A stretch of 64,000 bases of DNA from contig NZ_LABZ01000129.1 in NCBI RefSeq assembly GCF_001043955.1, forward strand, positions 20,255 to 84,254, read 5' to 3'. Both the position numbers and the translations under genes were made by a program. This DNA is from Methylobacterium tarhaniae (GTDB lineage: Bacteria > Pseudomonadota > Alphaproteobacteria > Rhizobiales > Beijerinckiaceae). Positions 59,627 through 64,000 of this stretch are shown here, piece after piece (the stretch's first letter is position 1; every line of letters starts with the position of its first letter). A model generated the notes under the pieces. That model had not been told where the DNA came from. It ran no database searches and was given only the letters and a program-made list of their open reading frames with translations.

Positions 59627-60522
59627 CGTACGGCCTCCGGGGCGGGCGCCCGCTCCACCCGGTTGCGGCCGCCATGCTTGGCGGCATAGAGGGCCGCGTC
59701 GGCCCGGCGCATCGCTGCCTCGAGGCTTTCTGCCGGCCCGGCTTCGGCCAACCCGATGCTGACCGTGATGCCGATCGGCCCGCCCTCGGTGGCGACGGGG
59801 TTCGCCGCCACGGCGGCGCGGATGCGCTCGGCGATCACCGCCCCGTCCTCGGGCCCGGTCTCGACCAGCAGGACCGCGAATTCCTCGCCCCCGAGCCGCC
59901 CGACGGCGTCGAGGGAGCGCAGGGCCGAGCGGCAGGCGGTGACGAAGGCGATCAGGGCCGCGTCGCCGGCGGCGTGCCCGTGGCTGTCGTTGACGAGCTT
60001 GAACCGGTCGAGGTCGAGCATCAGCAGGCAGGCGCTCTGCCCGTCGCGGCGCGGCCAGTCCCGGGCGCAGACCTCGAGGAAGCGCCGGCGGGCGAGGGCG
60101 CCGGTCAGCGGGTCGGTGTCGGCGAGCCGGCGCAGCTCGGCCTCCAGCCGGGCGCTGGTCTCGATCTCGCCCGAGAGGGCGTGGTTGAGGGATTGCAGGT
60201 CGCGCTGCTGCTCGGCGAGGCGCTTGTTGGCCTTCTGGAGGTCGGCCTGCATCCGGTCGCTCAGGCGTACCAGCCGGCGCTGCTCGCGATAGCCCCGGCG
60301 ATAGGCCTCGGCCAGCACCTTCACCCCGTCCGCCACCGCGGCGAGCTGGGTCAGCATCACGTCGGTCCGGTCGAGGACGGCCTCCTCGTTGTCGAACAGG
60401 CTGAAGACGTTGGCCGGCCCGCCGGACGTCGTGACGCCGTCGCCTCGCTTGCCCGCGTCGGGCTCCGGGGGAGCCTCGCCGTCGGTCGCCGCCTTCCGCC
60501 CCGGGGCCGCCCTGGTCGTCAT
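59623..60522 (-). CDS. siaD: Diguanylate cyclase, SiaD-like
   Basis: A 299-residue cytoplasmic GGDEF protein. Residues 40-80 and a coiled coil (about 80-135, QRRLVRLSDRMQADLQKANK) form the N-terminal part, which in SiaD binds SiaC. The catalytic domain opens with TDPLTGALARRRFLEVCARD, has LDLDRFKLVNDSHGHAAGD and GGEEF at 211-215. R202-S-L-D205, exactly five residues before GGEEF, is an RxxD inhibitory site, absent from the cyclase at 9361-10521. Its start overlaps the siaC stop (ATGA), and its stop overlaps the siaA start. Confidence 0.88.
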   Translation of the reverse strand: MTTRAAPGRKAATDGEAPPEPDAGKRGDGVTTSGGPANVFSLFDNEEAVLDRTDVMLTQLAAVADGVKVLAEAYRRGYREQRRLVRLSDRMQADLQKANKRLAEQQRDLQSLNHALSGEIETSARLEAELRRLADTDPLTGALARRRFLEVCARDWPRRDGQSACLLMLDLDRFKLVNDSHGHAAGDAALIAFVTACRSALRSLDAVGRLGGEEFAVLLVETGPEDGAVIAERIRAAVAANPVATEGGPIGITVSIGLAEAGPAESLEAAMRRADAALYAAKHGGRNRVERAPAPEAVR

Positions 60523-60905
60523 GCCGCCGTCTCCTGCACCATCTCGAACCGGGCATGCGAGAAATCTGCCGCGAAATCCTCGCCGGCTTCCGCGATGGTG
60601 TCGTCACCCTCGGCGTAGAGCCAGCGGATCGTCACCTCGCGGCCCTCCTCGGCGGCGTCCTCGAGGGGCAGGAACAGGTTCATCAAGGCCTTGGCGCTCG
60701 ACGAGTTGAAGTAGGACAGGGCCACGTCGAAGGTCAGCGGCCCGCCGCCCTCCTCCAGGCAGGCCCGCAGGGCCTGGAGCAGCGGTCCATAGAAGGTGGC
60801 GGCGTCCTCGGGGTAGGATTCGCCGCGCAGGAGCAGGCGCCCGGCGGGAAAGTCGAAATCGACCAGCGGCGAGCGGCTGGTGGCGGGGATCTGGATCCGG
60901 TCCAT
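60519..60905 (-). CDS. siaC: SiaC-family regulatory phosphoprotein (DUF1987)
   Basis: A 128-residue protein of the DUF1987/SiaC family, a small STAS-like partner that in P. aeruginosa binds and activates SiaD when unphosphorylated. IPATSRSPLVDFDFPAGRLL, RGESYPEDAATFYGPLLQAL and FDVALSYFNSSSAKALMNLF are typical. In P. aeruginosa the SiaB target is, as I recall, Thr68; here residues 68-70 are all Ser (N67-S-S-S70), so a Ser would be the phosphoacceptor. It is 11 bp after siaB and overlaps siaD by four bases. Confidence 0.85.
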   Translation of the reverse strand: MDRIQIPATSRSPLVDFDFPAGRLLLRGESYPEDAATFYGPLLQALRACLEEGGGPLTFDVALSYFNSSSAKALMNLFLPLEDAAEEGREVTIRWLYAEGDDTIAEAGEDFAADFSHARFEMVQETAA

Positions 60906-60916
60906 CGTTGCGCGCC

Positions 60917-61471
60917 TCAGATGAAGGCCTTGAGGCAGAAGAAGCAGCGGTCGTCGCCGCGCGCCTGGAAATCGTACTCGACCGGGGCGCTGGAGCGCCG
61001 GGCGATCTCGATCAGCCCGATGCTGCCGCCGAGGCTGCCCTCGTCGGCGGGCTGGCGCAGCCGCTCGCGATAGTACTTCCTGAGTTCGTCGCCCGACAGG
61101 CCGACGATGTGCTCGAGCCGGGCACGCAGGCCCGTGACCTGCTCGCCCGGCACCTCGTTGCCGCAGGCGACGAAGAAGCGCCCGTCCTCGATTCCGACCA
61201 CGATCATGCCGGCGCTGACCATGCTGCCGTCGGGCGAGCCGTGCGGCACCAGCTTGTCGGCGGAGTAGCGGATCACGTTCTGGGCCTGCTCGACGAAGAC
61301 CGAGAACACGCGTTTCGACACCGCCGCGTCGGTGGCCCCCTGCTGCATGCGCAGCTTCAGCACCTCGCCGAGGGAGAACAGCACGTTCTCGGACAGGTCG
61401 CCGCCGAACGACAGGATGATCCCGTTGCGCCGGGACGCCTCGTGGAACGCCATGAAGTCAGTTGCGAGCAC
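60917..61471 (-). CDS. siaB: SiaB-family protein kinase (DUF6272)
   Basis: A 184-residue soluble protein of the SiaB/DUF6272 family, a GHKL-type kinase that phosphorylates SiaC. The N-box is FVEQAQNVIRYSA (E, N). GIEDGRFFVACGNEVPG and EGSLGGSIGLIEIARRS give the later ATP-lid elements. The C-terminus contains CFFCLKAFI. I chose GTG 61471, 5 nt after GGGAGAG, which gives the expected length; the frame runs to 61603 but reads as unrelated sequence. It is first in the sia operon. Confidence 0.84.
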   Translation of the reverse strand: MLATDFMAFHEASRRNGIILSFGGDLSENVLFSLGEVLKLRMQQGATDAAVSKRVFSVFVEQAQNVIRYSADKLVPHGSPDGSMVSAGMIVVGIEDGRFFVACGNEVPGEQVTGLRARLEHIVGLSGDELRKYYRERLRQPADEGSLGGSIGLIEIARRSSAPVEYDFQARGDDRCFFCLKAFI

Positions 61472-61898
61472 CGTTCTCTCCCGCCCGTGCCGTCCCGAGA
61501 TGCACGCCCCGGTCGGCGAGGCGCATGTTTGCACGTCAAGGCTGACCAGAGCGTTACTGCTTGGGTAGAGGATAATCGCCCGCGCGATCGAGAAAAAATT
61601 CACTCTCGAAGCGTCGAGCCGTTATCTTACAAACCGGAAGCGGTGAAAAAATCCGCTTTCTGCTCGTCGAATGTGCAGGTCGCGAGCTTTATGGCCTTCG
61701 GTAATCTGTCGGGCCAGTCACTCACGCGGGGGCAGGGCGAGTTGCGGAGAATCCGCAAGCGCTCCTCGCCCGCCTGTCCCCGTGATTCGCGCCCCGGCCG
61801 GGCCGGGCCAAGACCTTTATGACCGGCCGCGGGCATCCCCCCTTGCGGGTCACGGGCCGCGCGGGCAGCATCGTCCGGTCGGCGGAGCGCGTCCGGGC
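61472..61898. other. Divergent intergenic region, about 430 bp, siaB-uspA
   Basis: It should hold the promoters of the sia operon (minus) and the UspA gene (plus). The middle part (61560-61680) is A/T-richer, with an 8-bp direct repeat-like pair GAAAAAATTC and GAAAAAATCC (about 61592 and 61644) and AGCGGTG..CCGCT around the second. No gene is supported. Confidence 0.45.
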
Positions 61899-62402
61899 AT
61901 GGTCGAGATCAAGCGGCGCCGGTCCTTCGAGGCCGGGCATCGGCTCAAGTTCATGGTGCTGGTCGACGAGACGCCGGAATGCGACCGGGCGGTGCATTTC
62001 GCCGTGCGCCGGGCGGCGCGGCTCGGGGCGCGGGTGGTGATGCTGGCGGTGGCCGAGCCGCCCGAGACGATGGAATGGCTCGGCGTCGGCGACGCGATGC
62101 GGGCGGAGGCCGAGGCCGAGACGACCGAGCGCCTGGAGGCGCTCGCGGCGTCGGCGCGGCAGGCCGCGGGCGTCGATCCGGAACTGGTGGTGCGCACCGG
62201 CGAGCGTGCCGACGCGATCCTGCGCCAGATCGAGGCCGACGAGGACATCGCCTTCCTGGTGCTGGGGGCCGCCGCCGGCAGCGACGGGCCGGGCCCCCTC
62301 GTCTCCTCGATCGCCGGGCGCAGCGCCGGCAGCTTCCCGGTGCCGGTGGTGATCGTGCCGGGCGCCCTGAGCGAGGCGGATATCACGGCGCTCGCGGGCT
62401 GA
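61899..62402 (+). CDS. Universal stress protein, UspA family
   Basis: A 167-residue cytoplasmic protein with one Usp domain. KFMVLVDETPECDRAVHFAV opens the fold, MLAVAEPPETMEWLGV follows, then AFLVLGAAAGSDGPGPLVSS and FPVPVVIVPG close it. The ATP-binding G-x2-G-x9-G-(S/T) pattern is only partly kept (GAAAG...), so nucleotide binding is uncertain. ATG 61899 (MVEIKRRR) gives a normal length; the open frame runs upstream. It is divergent from siaB. Confidence 0.86.
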   Translation: MVEIKRRRSFEAGHRLKFMVLVDETPECDRAVHFAVRRAARLGARVVMLAVAEPPETMEWLGVGDAMRAEAEAETTERLEALAASARQAAGVDPELVVRTGERADAILRQIEADEDIAFLVLGAAAGSDGPGPLVSSIAGRSAGSFPVPVVIVPGALSEADITALAG

Positions 62403-62545
62403 GCCTTCGGCGCTCCATCACGTGCTCCATTGAGCTTTCGCGCGTTCGGGTCCACATCTGCCGGCAGGTGCGGGAGCCCGTGCGGGCCCGAGCGCCGTTC
62501 CCGGCCGGCCTTGAACCGGCGCAGAGAACTTTTCGAGGATCATCG

Positions 62546-63112
62546 ATGTTCATCCAGACCGAAGCCACCCCGAACCCCGCCACCCTGAAGTTCCTGCCCG
62601 GCAAGGTCGTGCTGCAAGAGGGCACCTTCGAGGCGCGGGACGAGGGCGCCGCAGCGCGCTCGCCGCTGGCCCGCGCCCTGTTCGGCGTCGCGGGCGTCTC
62701 CGGCGTCTATCTCGGCCACGACTTCATCTCGGTGACCAAGGCCGAGGGCGAGCCCGGCTGGCCGCAGGTCAAGCCCGCGGTGCTCGGCGCCATCATGGAG
62801 CATTTCATGTCGGGGGCCCCGGTCCTCGAGGCCGGCCACGCCCCGGAGGAGGCGGCCGAGGAGTTCTTCGACGAGGCCGACGCCGACACGGTCGCCACGA
62901 TCAAGGACTTGCTCGAGACCCGGGTGCGCCCGGCGGTCGCCGGCGACGGCGGCGACATCACCTTCCGGGGATTTCGCGACGGCGTGGTCTTCCTGGAGAT
63001 GAAGGGCGCCTGCTCGGGCTGCCCGTCCTCCACCGCCACCCTGCGCCAGGGCGTGCAGAACCTCTTCCGCCATTTCCTGCCGGACGTGCGCGAGGTCCAG
63101 GCGGTCTCGTGA
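62546..63112 (+). CDS. NfuA/NFU1-type Fe-S cluster scaffold protein
   Basis: A 188-residue protein with an N-terminal Nfu_N domain (MFIQTEATPNPATLKFLPGK to about 90) and a C-terminal NifU-like domain (about 115-188) with the CxxC cluster ligands in MKGACSGCPSSTATLRQGVQ. It matches mitochondrial NFU1 and alphaproteobacterial NfuA, which deliver 4Fe-4S clusters to targets such as lipoyl synthase and aconitase. It is followed by an intrinsic terminator before tsaB. Confidence 0.92.
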   Translation: MFIQTEATPNPATLKFLPGKVVLQEGTFEARDEGAAARSPLARALFGVAGVSGVYLGHDFISVTKAEGEPGWPQVKPAVLGAIMEHFMSGAPVLEAGHAPEEAAEEFFDEADADTVATIKDLLETRVRPAVAGDGGDITFRGFRDGVVFLEMKGACSGCPSSTATLRQGVQNLFRHFLPDVREVQAVS

Positions 63113-63208
63113 GCCCGCGCCGCATCCGGCGACGCGCCTGAACGCGCCGTTTCCGTCCGCCGGGCGGTTTCCTCGCCGGCGGCGGATGATCTAAAGGCTA
63201 AGCGAACC

Positions 63209-63246
63209 GGACCGCCCCGCCATGCGCGGGGCGGTCTTTATTGTGT
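63209..63246 (+). terminator. Intrinsic terminator after the NFU gene
   Basis: An 11-bp perfect stem GACCGCCCCGC / GCGGGGCGGTC (63210-63220, 63226-63236) with loop CATGC, followed by TTTATTGTGTT. It lies about 100 bp after the stop. Confidence 0.9.
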
Positions 63247-63367
63247 TAACCTGTGCGTGCCACGCTGGGATCGAGGCGGCGGGTCGATGATCGGCCCGGC
63301 GCGGCCGGTGGCACGGACCCGGCCGCGGCGTCGAACCCGCGGACGCGAGAGGGCGGAGCCTGAGGCA

Positions 63368-64000
63368 GTGCGTATCCTGGCCATCGACACGGCGCTCGAG
63401 CGCTGCGCGGCCTGCATCATGGCGGACGACTCGCCCGAGCCCCTGGCCCAGGAGAGCATGGATCTCGCGCGCGGCCATGCCGAGGCGCTGCTGCCCCTCG
63501 TCGAGCGGGTGATCGCCCGGGTCGAGGGCGGGTTCGAGAGCCTCGACCGGGTCGCCGTCACGGTCGGCCCCGGCTCCTATACCGGGCTCAGGGTCGGGCT
63601 CTCCGCCGCCCGGGCGGTGGGGCTCGCCTGCGGCATCCCGGTCGTCGGCGTCACCACCCTGTCGGCCCTGCTGGCGCCGCTGCTGGCCGCCGAGGACGAT
63701 TTCCTCGGCCAGGGCTACCTGCTCGCCGCCGCGATCGACGCCCGTCACGGCCATGTCTACTTCCAGGCCCTGAGCCAGGATGGCGGCATCGCCGTGCCGC
63801 CGACCCTGCTGCCGCTGCCGGAGGCCGTGCGGCTCCTCGGTGCCGGCCCCGCGGCGCTCGCCGGCTCCGCCGCCCCGGCGCTGGCGGCCGCCGCCGCCGC
63901 GCAGGGCGGCCGCGCCGTGGTGCCGGAGGGCCACATCGCCCCGCAGATCGCCTGGGTGGCCTCCCTCGGCCTCGTCGCCGATCCCGCCCATGCCCTCGCC
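63368..64000 (+). CDS. tsaB: tRNA threonylcarbamoyladenosine protein TsaB, 5' part
   Basis: 211 codons are present and the frame stays open to the window end, so the 3' end is missing. TsaB is the ASKHA-fold partner of TsaD in making t6A at tRNA position 37. It begins MRILAIDTALERCAACIMAD from a GTG codon. LARGHAEALLPLVERVI and VTVGPGSYTGLRVGLSAARA (the family signature) follow, then GIPVVGVTTLSAL. GGAG lies about 10 nt before the GTG. In this lineage a rimI acetyltransferase gene often comes next. Confidence 0.9.
   Translation, partial: MRILAIDTALERCAACIMADDSPEPLAQESMDLARGHAEALLPLVERVIARVEGGFESLDRVAVTVGPGSYTGLRVGLSAARAVGLACGIPVVGVTTLSALLAPLLAAEDDFLGQGYLLAAAIDARHGHVYFQALSQDGGIAVPPTLLPLPEAVRLLGAGPAALAGSAAPALAAAAAAQGGRAVVPEGHIAPQIAWVASLGLVADPAHALA

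Noticed and set aside
1..64000. tRNA, rRNA or known riboswitch genes
   Set aside because: Reading the gaps, I found no cloverleaf with a T-loop and CCA-type end, no rRNA-like stretch and no riboswitch core that I could recognise. A covariance-model scan would settle this.

Overview
The window is high-GC, densely coded bacterial chromosome with about 62 protein genes. I see no rRNA, tRNA, insertion sequence, prophage or CRISPR. Gene content points to Alphaproteobacteria, Hyphomicrobiales, most likely a Methylobacterium-type bacterium. The supporting genes are a DUF2794 protein, an SDHAF4-like DUF1674 protein, ClpS/ClpA, a phasin, EgtB/EgtD, ExoF/ExoY-like exopolysaccharide proteins and small secreted proteins with a GCGPG motif. 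The genus is an inference from content and base composition, not from a search.

Region 1 (1-9.2 kb) is housekeeping and small conserved genes: an acyl-CoA ligase, RNase HII, small secreted or membrane proteins, DUF2794, an L,D-transpeptidase, a cupin, a PH-domain protein, an SDHAF4-like protein, an RsmB-family rRNA methyltransferase and a heparinase II/III-like protein. Region 2 (9.3-22.6 kb) holds a membrane diguanylate cyclase, an aldo/keto reductase, an MHYT-PAS hybrid histidine kinase, RNase HI with an extra C-terminal domain, a purine permease with urate oxidase, a YbdK-type ligase, RsmE and UbiA. Region 3 (22.9-42.5 kb) holds CysQ, a KptA/Tpt1 RNA 2'-phosphotransferase, ClpS-ClpA, a phasin, a D,D-carboxypeptidase with a SPOR domain, a membrane J-protein, a VWA protein, the ergothioneine genes egtB-egtD, murI, rpsD, a HIT protein, an M20 amidohydrolase, an EstB-like serine hydrolase and a GNAT protein.

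Region 4 (42.5-56.8 kb) is a surface-polysaccharide locus. An ExoF-like export protein and an ExoY-like initiating sugar transferase are divergent and are followed by two glycosyltransferases and a secreted protein of unknown role. A LuxR-type regulator comes next, with an AT-rich upstream region of about 0.87 kb. Beyond it is a tightly overlapping minus-strand operon: acetyltransferase, Gfo/Idh/MocA oxidoreductase, aminotransferase, SDR epimerase and a second aminotransferase. A divergent WecG/TagA-type glycosyltransferase follows. The oxidoreductase, aminotransferase and acetyltransferase match the WbpB/WbpE/WbpD logic for making an acetamido-sugar acid nucleotide.

Region 5 (56.9-64 kb) has rplS, a small secreted protein and a four-gene operon that I read as siaB-siaC-siaD-siaA. 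This is a kinase/phosphatase partner-switch controlling a diguanylate cyclase, known from Pseudomonas aeruginosa, here with a different gene order and a Ser where the Thr phosphoacceptor is expected. Then come a UspA protein, an NfuA-type Fe-S scaffold and the 5' part of tsaB, cut by the window end.

Intergenic DNA carries a dispersed REP-like repeat family, several strong stem-loop terminators and short tandem repeats. The strongest candidates for follow-up are the sia operon beside the polysaccharide locus and the AT-rich, palindrome-bearing region upstream of the LuxR gene.
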